64,000 nucleotides of DNA from Lentzea nigeriaca (GTDB lineage: Bacteria; Actinomycetota; Actinomycetes; Mycobacteriales; Pseudonocardiaceae): the NCBI RefSeq assembly GCF_016907955.1, contig NZ_JAFBCX010000021.1:1-64000 (forward strand), given 5' to 3'. The position numbers and the translations under genes were made by a program. Below are positions 1-7,419 of this stretch, piece by piece. Within the stretch, counting starts at the first letter, position 1. The number at the start of each line of letters is the position of its first letter. The notes beneath the pieces were generated by a model, which saw only the letters and a list, made by a program, of their open reading frames with translations, searched no databases and was not told the DNA's origin.

Positions 1-327
1 CGCTCCCAGCCGCTCAACGTCGGCCGCCGGTCCCGGCTGTTCACCTCCGCCATCCGCCGCGCCCTGGTCGCCCGCGACCACGGCTGCGCCTTCCCGGGTT
101 GTGGGCGTCCGCCGAAGCACTGCGACGCCCACCACATCCAGCACTGGGCCGACGGCGGCGACACCTCCCTCGACAACGGGGTGCTGCTGTGCCGCCACCA
201 CCACACCCTCATCCACCGCAGCGGCTGGGACGTCACGATCGAACACGGCATGCCGGTCTTCTACCCGCCCGCCTGGCTCGACCCCGAACGCAGACCCAGA
301 CACAACCAGCTCCACACCGCCGCCTAA
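1..327 (+). CDS. HNH endonuclease-domain protein (13E12/DUF222 family), 3' end
   Basis: The frame is open from base 1 to a TAA at 325-327, so only the last 108 residues are present. They form a typical HNH nuclease module: a zinc-ribbon-like CAFPGCGRPPKHCDAHH, then HWADGG, a DNGVLLCRHHH stretch and a final GWDV. Proteins with DUF222 followed by this HNH end are very common, multi-copy genes in mycobacteria and Pseudonocardiales; their cellular role is poorly known. The motif residues (paired Cys, His-His, Asn, CRHHH) are all intact. The N-terminal domain lies outside the window, so the family call rests on the C-terminal module alone. Confidence 0.85.
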   Translation, partial: RSQPLNVGRRSRLFTSAIRRALVARDHGCAFPGCGRPPKHCDAHHIQHWADGGDTSLDNGVLLCRHHHTLIHRSGWDVTIEHGMPVFYPPAWLDPERRPRHNQLHTAA

Positions 328-716
328 CCCCGACCGAGGGACGCGAGCGGACCCCACCACCCACGTCGACCGCCACGGCCGTGCAGCAAGCCCCACCACG
401 GCCGTGGCACAACCATGCCCACATTCGAGCAGGTGCCGGACAAGGCCACGACAGCGACAAGCGATGACACGGGCGAGGCGCTGGCACCAGGCAAGCAGTG
501 GCATCGGAAAGCACAGCCATCGGCAAAGCCGAAGACAAGAACCGATCCCACTATGGCAGTGCGAAGCGAACCGCAAAGACCCGCCGCCCCGCACGGCCAA
601 CGGCGAAGCCGAAGCCACACCCGAAACCGCGATGCGAAGCGAGCCGGACAGGGCAATACAAAACCGGGAAGCGGTAATTCCCGGAACCCGACCGCACAAA
701 CGCGACCACGCACGCT

Positions 717-841
717 CGCGATTGGTGCTTGACTTTGGGTGCGAGGTGCTACCGTGTTCGGATCGGCCGGGCGCTTTACCTGCCCGGCTTTTAGAGGCCG
801 ACCAGCGCCTCGCAAGGGCCCCGAAGTCAAGCGCCAATCGC
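717..841. repeat. long imperfect inverted repeat
   Basis: The left arm at 717-750 (CGCGATTGGTGCTTGACTTT onward) pairs with the right arm at 804-841, which reads AAGTCAAGCGCCAATCG; about 30 positions match, with a few mismatches and a small bulge. TTGACT occurs in both arms, pointing inward, and TACCGT follows the left copy at 750-755 with a 15-base spacer, which is short for a promoter. The arms enclose the hairpin at 766-792. The unit could be a MITE-like element, a structured RNA gene or a paired promoter region. Only the symmetry is certain. Confidence 0.55.
766..792 (+). terminator. possible intrinsic terminator inside the inverted repeat
   Basis: GCCGGGC at 766-772 pairs perfectly with GCCCGGC at 782-788 across a nine-base loop, and four T residues follow at 789-792. 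No protein gene ends just before it, so it may close a short RNA started inside the left repeat arm. Confidence 0.45.
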
Positions 842-983
842 AATCGTCGCGAAGCGGCGATGAAAAACCAGCGCTCGGTAAAAGCCCGCGCAACCACCTA
901 CGCAAGGCAACCGGACCGCACAAGCCGACCCCTCCGCTGGAACCGGAACCGACGGTGCCAACCGCACCACTCAGCCCACGCCA

Positions 984-1481
984 GTGGTGCGGGGGAGGGC
1001 GACAGCTACGTCTGGTCTCGGCTCGCAGTTGTGGCTGGTACCGGCGCAGACAACGGGACTGCTGGTGCCCGCCGACCACGCCGGGATGGGGTTGCGGGGG
1101 ACCGTCGCCACCTGTGTGGAGGCCGATCCGGTGTGGGTGCCCGCGTCCAACCGGCTGTGGTCGGACGAGCTTGCGTTCTCGCTGGGGCTGATGCATCTCG
1201 GCGGTGGTGATCCGCCCACACGTGCCGACCTGGTGCGGCTGCGTACCGACTCGGTTCACGTGCTGTGTAATGACATCCTGTCCGCGGTGACGTGCATCCG
1301 GAACGGTCGGCCGACTGGGTCAGGCTGCTCGCGGTGACCGTCACCGAGGCTGCCGTCGCCGTGACGCGGGGACGCGGCGTTCCGCCGCGATCTGGGCATC
1401 GAGCCCAGGTTCCGGGACGCGCGGGCCGCCGCGGCGATCGAGTCGACCGTGGACTCCCCGGTGGATTCAGTGGAGATCTGA
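984..1481 (+). pseudogene. frameshifted remnant of an unidentified gene
   Basis: Protein-like sequence runs through three frames. The first covers LWLVPAQTTGLLVPADHAGM to CNDILSAV, ending near 1288. The reading then continues as HPERSADWVRLLAVTVTEAA in another frame from about 1293. A third frame carries GDAAFRRDLGIEPRF to a TGA at 1479-1481. Each segment has the composition of a soluble actinobacterial protein, and together they make a sensible chain of about 165 residues once two single-base shifts are repaired. I do not recognise the family. A sequencing error is possible, but two shifts within 80 bases and the absence of a clear start favour a decayed gene. Confidence 0.5.
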
Positions 1482-1506
1482 AGACTGCTTGGTTAGGGTC
1501 GCGGGC

Positions 1507-1788
1507 ATGTCGTACGGATCACCGCGGCAGGCGCCTCCCAAGGGATCCCTGCTCGGTCTCCTCGCACTGGTCCTCGGCGCGTTCGCGGTCGTGGTCACGT
1601 TCCTCCCGATCAACCTCGACCTCGCGCGTCCCTATGTCGCGTGGACGTTCGGGTTGCCAGGACTCGTGATCGCGGCTCTCGGCCTGCTCGGGCACCGCAA
1701 GGGCAAGCCGATGGCCGCGATCGGCGCGATGTTGTCGCTGCTGGCGTTGGTGATCGGGGCGATCGCGATGACCAACGTGGTCATGTGA
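1507..1788 (+). CDS. small integral membrane protein
   Basis: A 93-residue protein with no recognised family. After a short polar N-terminus (MSYGSPRQAPPKG) it has three hydrophobic stretches, at about residues 14-35, 43-62 and 69-92, separated by a few charged residues (GHRKGKP after the second). This suggests a three-pass or hairpin inner-membrane protein. ATG at 1507 was preferred to the upstream in-frame GTG at 1489 because the latter would add only a few polar residues; neither has a strong ribosome site. Its last eight bases overlap the 3' end of the converging regulator gene. No function can be assigned. Confidence 0.6.
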   Translation: MSYGSPRQAPPKGSLLGLLALVLGAFAVVVTFLPINLDLARPYVAWTFGLPGLVIAALGLLGHRKGKPMAAIGAMLSLLALVIGAIAMTNVVM

Positions 1789-4465
1789 GCCGTTCGCGGA
1801 CCTCGTCTGCTCTGGGCTCGCCCAGTTCCTCGAACAACGTCACCGACTCGAGCCAGCACTTCTCCGCACCGCGCCGGTCACCGAGGCCGTCCAGTGCGAG
1901 TCCGAGGTTGTCGAGCGCCTCGGCCTGCCCGTAGAGGTCGCCGATCGCGCGGAACGTCTCCAGCGCGCGGTCGATGTACGACACGGCTTCGGGGAAGTCG
2001 AGCAGCCCTCGATGCACCTCGCCGATGTTGTTGAGCAGGATCGCCTCGCTGTACGGGTCCTTGATCTCCTGCCGGAGCTCCAACGCCCGCAGGTAGCGCT
2101 CCAGCGCGATGCCGAACCGTCCGGCGTCGGCGTGCACCAGGCCGATGTTGTTCACCAGCACGGCTTCCGAGTGCACGTCGCCGAGCTCGCGTGCGATCTC
2201 CGCGGACTGCTCGTAGCACGCCAGCCCGTCGTCGATCCGGCCCTGCACCATGTACGCGATGCCGAGGTTGTTCAATGCCGGCAACTGCCGTGACTTATCT
2301 CCGAGAGCACGGAAGATGGCCAGAGCCTGCTGGTAGCACTCGATCGCCTCGTCGTGCCGCCGGACCTCGCGCAGCCCGATGCCGAGCGTGATCAGCATCC
2401 GGCCCTCGGCACTGCGATCACCGACCGACCGTGCGGCGGCCAGCGCGACGCTGTGCGTGTCGATCCAGTCGGCCCAGTGCTTGCGCAGGTTGAAGAAGTC
2501 CCACAGGCACTGGGCGAGGGAACAGCACTGCTGTGGCAGGCCGTGCTCGGCGGCGTCGCGGATCGCGGCCACCAGGTTGGCCCTTTCCGTGTCGCACCAC
2601 AGCAACGCGGTGTCGCGGTCTTCGAACGTGCGCGGGTGCACGGCCGGGTCCGCGGCGCCGATCTCCAGCTTCCGCACGGGGTTGAGCTGGAGTTCGGCGT
2701 GCCACGACGTGTGGACGTACCAGTCCAGCACCCGGCGCCGCGCCAGATCCCTGGCAGGAGGCGGTTCCGCGGCCATGACCTGCTCGACGGCGTACGCGCG
2801 CAACAGGTCGTGCAGCCCGTAACGGCCGGGCGTGTGCTGCTGGAGGAGGTGTTCGTCGAGCAACGTCTCCAGCAGGTCTTCGGTCTCGTAGGCGGTCAGT
2901 CCGGCAAGGGCGGCGGCGGACTCGGCTGTGACGTCCTCGCCGGGGTGGAGCCCGAGGAGCCGGAATAATCGCCGCTGGTTGTCCGGCAACGCCTGGTAGG
3001 AGAGGTCGAACACGCCTCGCGCGCCGACACCACCCCGTTCCAGCTGCGCCACCAGGTCCCGCAAAGTCCACTGTGGACGGCGCGCGAGTCGTTTGGCGGC
3101 CAGCGCCACCGCGATCGGCAGGTGGCCGCACAGCTCGGCGACCCGTTCCGCGGCCTCGCGGTCGGCGTGCACCCGGTCGTCACCGGCGATGCGGGAGAGC
3201 AGCGCGACGGCCTCTCCCGGTGTGAAGACGTCCAGGAAGAGCGACTTCACGCCGTCCAGCTTCAGCAGCGTGCGGCGGCTGGTGATCAGCACGAGACAGC
3301 TCGCGCTGCCCGGCAGCAACGGCCGGACCTGGTCCTCGCCCGCCGCGTTGTCGACCAGCACCAACGCCCGTTTGCCCGCCAGCCGGTCGCGGTACAGCGC
3401 CGCCCGTGCCTCGAGCGACTCCGGGATCTGCCCGCCGGGCACGCCCAGTAGACGGAGGAAGCTCTCCAGCACTGCGGCGGGATCGGAGGGCAGTTCGTCC
3501 GGATCGAACCCGTGCAGGTCCGCCCACAGCTGCACGTCCGGATACCGCGGCACGAGCTGATGTGCCGCCCGGACGGCGAGTTTCGTCTTGCCGACACCGG
3601 CCATGCCCTCGATCGCGGAGATCACGACGGTCGTCTGCGGCCCCGGCTCGCACAGCCTGCGCAGCTCGGCCTCGCGTCCGGTGAACTCGGCGATGTCCAT
3701 GGGCAGCTGGCGATGCGCGTTCAACGCGGCAGGCGAGGGCGTCCGGCTCTCGAGGATCACCTGCTGCAACTGCCGCAGCCGGGCGCCCGGTTCGACACCG
3801 ATCTGCTCGACGATGTGCTTGCGGGCGGCCGCAAAGGCTTCCAGCGCCTCGCCGCGGCGGCCGGAGCGGTCGAGCGCCAGCATCAGCTGCGCCCACAGCT
3901 CCTCGCGCAACGGGTGCTGCCCGGTCTCCCGCCGCAGCCTGTCGATCACGTCGTCGAACCGGCCCAGTTCCAGCGCCGCCTTCGCGTACCGCTCGACCGC
4001 GGCCAGCCTGCGTTCCTGCAGCCGGGTGAACTCCGCGCGCAGCAACGGTCCCGCGCTCAGCTCGGCGGTCGGGGTGCCGCGCCACCTGGCGAGCGCCTGG
4101 GCGAAGAGCTCCGCCGCAGCCTCGACGTCGGCTTCCGCGAGAGCTTCCTCGCCCTGGCGCACGAGCTCGTCGAACGCGTCGAGGTCGAGCTCACCCGGCT
4201 CGACGACGAGCTGATAACCGTGGCCGGGCCTGGTGATCAGCCGGTCGCCGAGGACCTTGCGCAGTCCCGCCACGTACGTGCGGAGGTTCGACTCGGGCGA
4301 AACCGGCGGAGAGTCCCAGACCGCCTCGGTGAGCTGTGCGACGCTGACCGCCTGGTTGGCGTGCAGCAACAGCATCGTGAGTACCGCTCGCTGCCGGGGT
4401 CCGCCCAGCTCCAGCTGTGTGCCCGTCCGCCGTGCCGCCAGCGATCCGAGCAACAGGAACTCCAC
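1781..4465 (-). CDS. AfsR/SARP-family regulator with NB-ARC and TPR domains
   Basis: The 894-residue protein has the full AfsR/DnrI-type layout: a winged-helix OmpR-like DNA-binding domain (about 1-95, with LGGPRQRAVLTMLLLHAN), a bacterial transcriptional activation domain (about 96-240), an NB-ARC ATPase (about 260-540, P-loop GMAGVGKTK with the lysine near residue 292, later LVLVDNAAG) and C-terminal tetratricopeptide repeats (about 640-880). Such proteins activate secondary-metabolite or developmental genes by binding direct repeats near promoters, with ATP and the TPRs acting as a switch. The start is GTG 4465, preceded by GAGGAG at a good distance; a longer in-frame reading upstream lacks protein character. 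The target is unknown and no obvious biosynthetic gene lies beside it. Confidence 0.9.
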   Translation of the reverse strand: MEFLLLGSLAARRTGTQLELGGPRQRAVLTMLLLHANQAVSVAQLTEAVWDSPPVSPESNLRTYVAGLRKVLGDRLITRPGHGYQLVVEPGELDLDAFDELVRQGEEALAEADVEAAAELFAQALARWRGTPTAELSAGPLLRAEFTRLQERRLAAVERYAKAALELGRFDDVIDRLRRETGQHPLREELWAQLMLALDRSGRRGEALEAFAAARKHIVEQIGVEPGARLRQLQQVILESRTPSPAALNAHRQLPMDIAEFTGREAELRRLCEPGPQTTVVISAIEGMAGVGKTKLAVRAAHQLVPRYPDVQLWADLHGFDPDELPSDPAAVLESFLRLLGVPGGQIPESLEARAALYRDRLAGKRALVLVDNAAGEDQVRPLLPGSASCLVLITSRRTLLKLDGVKSLFLDVFTPGEAVALLSRIAGDDRVHADREAAERVAELCGHLPIAVALAAKRLARRPQWTLRDLVAQLERGGVGARGVFDLSYQALPDNQRRLFRLLGLHPGEDVTAESAAALAGLTAYETEDLLETLLDEHLLQQHTPGRYGLHDLLRAYAVEQVMAAEPPPARDLARRRVLDWYVHTSWHAELQLNPVRKLEIGAADPAVHPRTFEDRDTALLWCDTERANLVAAIRDAAEHGLPQQCCSLAQCLWDFFNLRKHWADWIDTHSVALAAARSVGDRSAEGRMLITLGIGLREVRRHDEAIECYQQALAIFRALGDKSRQLPALNNLGIAYMVQGRIDDGLACYEQSAEIARELGDVHSEAVLVNNIGLVHADAGRFGIALERYLRALELRQEIKDPYSEAILLNNIGEVHRGLLDFPEAVSYIDRALETFRAIGDLYGQAEALDNLGLALDGLGDRRGAEKCWLESVTLFEELGEPRADEVRERLT

Positions 4466-4746
4466 AGGTGCATCTCCTCGGTCGTTCGGGGTCGAGCCAT
4501 CCTCGCGTACTCCGGATGCTCTGTGCGCCGCCTGGGCGAAATCTGTGCGCGGCGCCTGGCACCTTTGTACCCAGATCCGGTACCTGCGCCGCCGGGCCCG
4601 AACTCCCGGGACAGGGGGTCGGCGCAGTTGCCGGGTCCGGTTCCCCCAAGAACCCGGCCGGCGTGTGAAAGTCACCGCGCACGTCGGCCACCTTTGGACC
4701 GGTGGCCTGGTCGGGTCCCCCAGACTGCGCTGGGCCACCACCCGAA
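4466..4746. promoter_or_regulatory. intergenic region before the AfsR-like gene
   Basis: These 281 bases separate the regulator start from the 3' end of the DUF2071 gene. They should hold the regulator's promoter. I see no clear operator palindrome or terminator. Confidence 0.35.
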
Positions 4747-5472
4747 CTACGCGGGCACCGGCACGCCGAACCGCACCGGCACACCAGGCGAGTGCAGCAC
4801 ACTGACCGGTGGCCCCGCCGGGTTTCCCAGACCGGCCGCCGCCACCAGCCCGTCGTCCAGCTCGACCAGCTCCGCCGCGTGCAGCGGCCACTCGGGATGA
4901 TCGTTCGGCAGGTAGAGCGTCCGTCCATGCCACGCGACGTGCAGACCCCACCTCGCCGTCAGGAAGCGGTCCAGCTCGCCGGCCACCACCTCGGGCCCGA
5001 CCCGGACGACCGCGCGGCTGGAGGCGCCGCGAGGGCCCGGCCAGATGCGCCGACAGGTGTAGGTGAGCAGGTCGCCAGAGCGTTCCAGCCGCATCGCCGA
5101 CCACTTGTACGGCAGCCGCGCGCTGACCTGGGCGCCGAGCACGGGCACCAGCCTGCTCGCGTCGAGCGACAGGAACACCACCCCGCGCCTGCCCAGCGCG
5201 TCGACCGAGTAGAGCCGGACGTTGGTCTCGCAGAACGTTCCCACGTAAGGCAATCGCGGCCCGACCCGGCCGCCGATCGGGTGCATCCGGAACGGCACCA
5301 GCCCGATGTAGGTGACGCCGTCCAGCACATCCGGACGGGTGCCTGCGGGCAGGAACCCCGCGACCGACTCCGGCGGCACGGCCCAGTGGAGGAACGTGAC
5401 GTCACGCCACCACTGGCCGACCGCCGCGAACCGCACAGGCCGCGGAGTCAACGCCGTCACCGGCTCCGTCAT
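4747..5472 (-). CDS. DUF2071 (YqjF-like) family protein
   Basis: A 241-residue soluble protein. It carries the family's hallmarks: an N-terminal WRDVTFLHWAVPPESVAGFLP segment, then TYIGLVPFRM, LPYVGTFCETNVRLYSVD, GVVFLSLDASR and a late FLTARWGLHVAWHGRTLY. The length is normal for the family. Members occur widely in actinobacteria and bacilli; they are related in fold to acetoacetate-decarboxylase-like proteins, but no reaction is firmly established. ATG 5472 begins the conserved part. The gene is divergent from the NCS2 permease gene, 77 bases apart. The family call is secure; the function is unknown. Confidence 0.85.
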   Translation of the reverse strand: MTEPVTALTPRPVRFAAVGQWWRDVTFLHWAVPPESVAGFLPAGTRPDVLDGVTYIGLVPFRMHPIGGRVGPRLPYVGTFCETNVRLYSVDALGRRGVVFLSLDASRLVPVLGAQVSARLPYKWSAMRLERSGDLLTYTCRRIWPGPRGASSRAVVRVGPEVVAGELDRFLTARWGLHVAWHGRTLYLPNDHPEWPLHAAELVELDDGLVAAAGLGNPAGPPVSVLHSPGVPVRFGVPVPA

Positions 5473-5549
5473 GCCTCGAACGTACCGCTGAGCGGGCGAC
5501 TTCTCGCCGACGTGACGTCACCGCAACCCGGAGGGTCTACGAAAGGCAC

Positions 5550-6857
5550 ATGGAGACCGCCCTGAAGCAATCGGTCGACGAGGTGTTGCCACCCGCGCGG
5601 CTCGGGTTGCTCGGTTTGCAGCACGTCCTCGCCATGTACACCGGCTGCGTCACGGTGCCGCTCGTCTTCGGCGCCGCCGCGGGCCTCGACACCCACACGA
5701 TCGGCCTGCTGGTCAACGCCGACCTCCTGGTGGCCGGCCTGATCACGATGCTGCAGGCACTCGGCATCGGCAACGTCCTGGGCGTCCGGCTGCCGGTCGT
5801 GGCGGGGGCGACGTTCACCGCCGTGACACCGATGATCCTGATCGCCGGGCAGTACGGCGTGCAGGCCGTCTACGGGTCGATGCTCGCCGCCGGTGTGTTC
5901 GGCATCCTGATAGCGGTGCCGTTCGCACGCGCCGTGCGGTTCTTCCCGCCCGTGGTGACCGGATCGGTGATCACGGTGATCGGGTTGTCGTTGATCGGTG
6001 TCGCGGCCGGGTTGATCACCGGTCAGGAGTCGGCTCCTGGCTACGCCGCGCCTTCGAAGCTGGCGCTGGCGTTCGGCATCGTGCTGGTCATCGTGCTCGT
6101 CGGGCGGTTCGCGCGTGGTCTGATCGGCCAGCTGGGCGTGCTGATCGGGCTGGTCGGCGGCACGATCGCGGCGATCTTCCTGGGTATGACGGACTTTTCG
6201 AACGTCGGTGGCGCCGCGTGGCTCGGGATCGCCGCTCCGTTCCACTTCGGCGCGCCGCAGTTCCCGTTGGCCGCCGTGATCTCCATGTGTGTCGTGATGC
6301 TGGTGACCTTCACCGAGTCGACCGCCTCGATGCTCGCGGTGGGGGAGATGACGGGCCGTCCGGTCACCTCACGTGATCTCGCCCGCGGTCTTGCCGCCGA
6401 GGGTGTGTCCGGAGTGCTGGGCGGTGTAATGAACGGGTTCCTGGACACCGTTTTCGGCCAGAACGTGGGCCTGGTAGGGATCACGAAGGTGAGCAGCCGG
6501 TACGTCGCCGCGGTCGCCGGCGGGATTCTGGTGGTGCTGGGCCTGATCCCGAAGCTCGGCGAGATCGTCGCGGCCCTGCCCGGCCCGGTGGTCGGTGCGG
6601 CCGGGCTGGTCATGTTCGCGACCGTCGCGGCGCTGGGCATCGGCATCCTGCGCAGGGTCGAGTTCGAGAACACCGGAAACCTGCTGATCGTCGCGGTGAC
6701 GATCGGCGTCGGGCTGCTGCCGGTCGTGGCGCCGAAGATCTACCACTCGTTTCCCGCGTGGGCACAGGTGATCACCGGTAGCGCCATCACGAGCGCGGCG
6801 CTGACCGCCTTCGTGCTGAACCTGTTGTTCAACCACACCGGGCGGGGTCAGCGGTGA
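5550..6857 (+). CDS. NCS2-family nucleobase (xanthine/uric acid) permease
   Basis: A 435-residue polytopic membrane protein of the nucleobase-cation-symporter-2 family, which imports purines such as xanthine or urate with a cation. About 12-14 hydrophobic segments run through the chain. The conserved QNVGLVGITKVSSRYV signature at about residues 308-323 is typical of purine-type rather than uracil-type members, and an ALGIGNVLGVRLPVVAG segment near residue 70 also fits. ATG 5550 follows GAAAGG. The gene stands alone; no purine-breakdown gene lies nearby, so the exact substrate is an inference from family resemblance. Its end overlaps the next, converging gene by ten bases. Confidence 0.88.
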   Translation: METALKQSVDEVLPPARLGLLGLQHVLAMYTGCVTVPLVFGAAAGLDTHTIGLLVNADLLVAGLITMLQALGIGNVLGVRLPVVAGATFTAVTPMILIAGQYGVQAVYGSMLAAGVFGILIAVPFARAVRFFPPVVTGSVITVIGLSLIGVAAGLITGQESAPGYAAPSKLALAFGIVLVIVLVGRFARGLIGQLGVLIGLVGGTIAAIFLGMTDFSNVGGAAWLGIAAPFHFGAPQFPLAAVISMCVVMLVTFTESTASMLAVGEMTGRPVTSRDLARGLAAEGVSGVLGGVMNGFLDTVFGQNVGLVGITKVSSRYVAAVAGGILVVLGLIPKLGEIVAALPGPVVGAAGLVMFATVAALGIGILRRVEFENTGNLLIVAVTIGVGLLPVVAPKIYHSFPAWAQVITGSAITSAALTAFVLNLLFNHTGRGQR

Positions 6858-7396
6858 ACCGGAGCGTCGGCGGGTAGTCCGAACGCGGCGCGGGCCTTGT
6901 CCCTCGTCGCGTTCTCCAGGTTCCGGACTTCGCTCGCCTGCAGCCGATGCAGCTTCTTGGCTCCGATCCAGGAGAAGTTGGCCTCCACCCACCGCGCGTA
7001 CAGGGACCCGTCGCCAGGGGACTCCACTCGAAGTACCTCGACGGGTTTGGGTGGTGATGTCACGATGGCGAGCTTCGGACCTGCCTCACCGCTGCTGTTG
7101 AGCAGTTCGCCGTTCACTGCGGCGAACTGGTTGCACATCGTCAGGAAACCGACCTCGGACTCGTCGCGGCCCTGATCCTCTTCGATCACCCGGACCTCGC
7201 AGAACCACCGCGCCCGCTGATCCCGGGAGCCCCAGTGGTTCTGCTCGAGATGGTCGGCGATCGATCTTTGCAGGGCCAGCTCCCGCGCGGGGTCCACGGT
7301 CGAGCGGCCGAACACCGCCCAGTACCCGACCGCCAACACGACCACAGCGCCGAGCGCGACGAGCAGACGTCCGCGCCGAACCGGAACGAGTCGCAT
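6848..7396 (-). CDS. membrane-anchored protein of unknown function
   Basis: A 182-residue protein not matched to a known family. It begins MRLVPVRRGR, followed by one hydrophobic segment (about residues 10-29, LLVALGAVVVLAVGYWAVFG), and the rest is a hydrophilic domain rich in charged residues, so a single-pass protein with an external domain is likely. The outer part has two cysteines (in RWFCEV and TMCNQF). ATG 7396 was chosen because it starts the positive-inside/hydrophobic anchor; a longer frame adds only Arg/Pro-rich sequence. It converges on the permease gene and is 23 bases upstream of the GH3 gene end, with no sign of a shared operon. Confidence 0.6.
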   Translation of the reverse strand: MRLVPVRRGRLLVALGAVVVLAVGYWAVFGRSTVDPARELALQRSIADHLEQNHWGSRDQRARWFCEVRVIEEDQGRDESEVGFLTMCNQFAAVNGELLNSSGEAGPKLAIVTSPPKPVEVLRVESPGDGSLYARWVEANFSWIGAKKLHRLQASEVRNLENATRDKARAAFGLPADAPVHR

Positions 7397-7419
7397 GACC
7401 TGAGGACGTCCGGCGTTGC

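Larger units (their letters stand above)
328..983. other. gene-free stretch with inverted repeats
   Basis: No frame here has convincing protein character; the open frames read as low-complexity Arg/Pro/Thr translations. The composition is less GC-rich than the flanking genes and contains purine runs. A short hairpin (CCGGGAA, seven-base loop, TTCCCGG) lies near 664-684, and a long imperfect inverted repeat with an internal terminator-like hairpin lies at 717-841 (separate entries). Confidence 0.6.

Noticed and set aside
101-1210. 369-codon plus-strand frame over the first kilobase
   Set aside because: It crosses the HNH coding region in another frame and reads as low-complexity Thr/Arg sequence.
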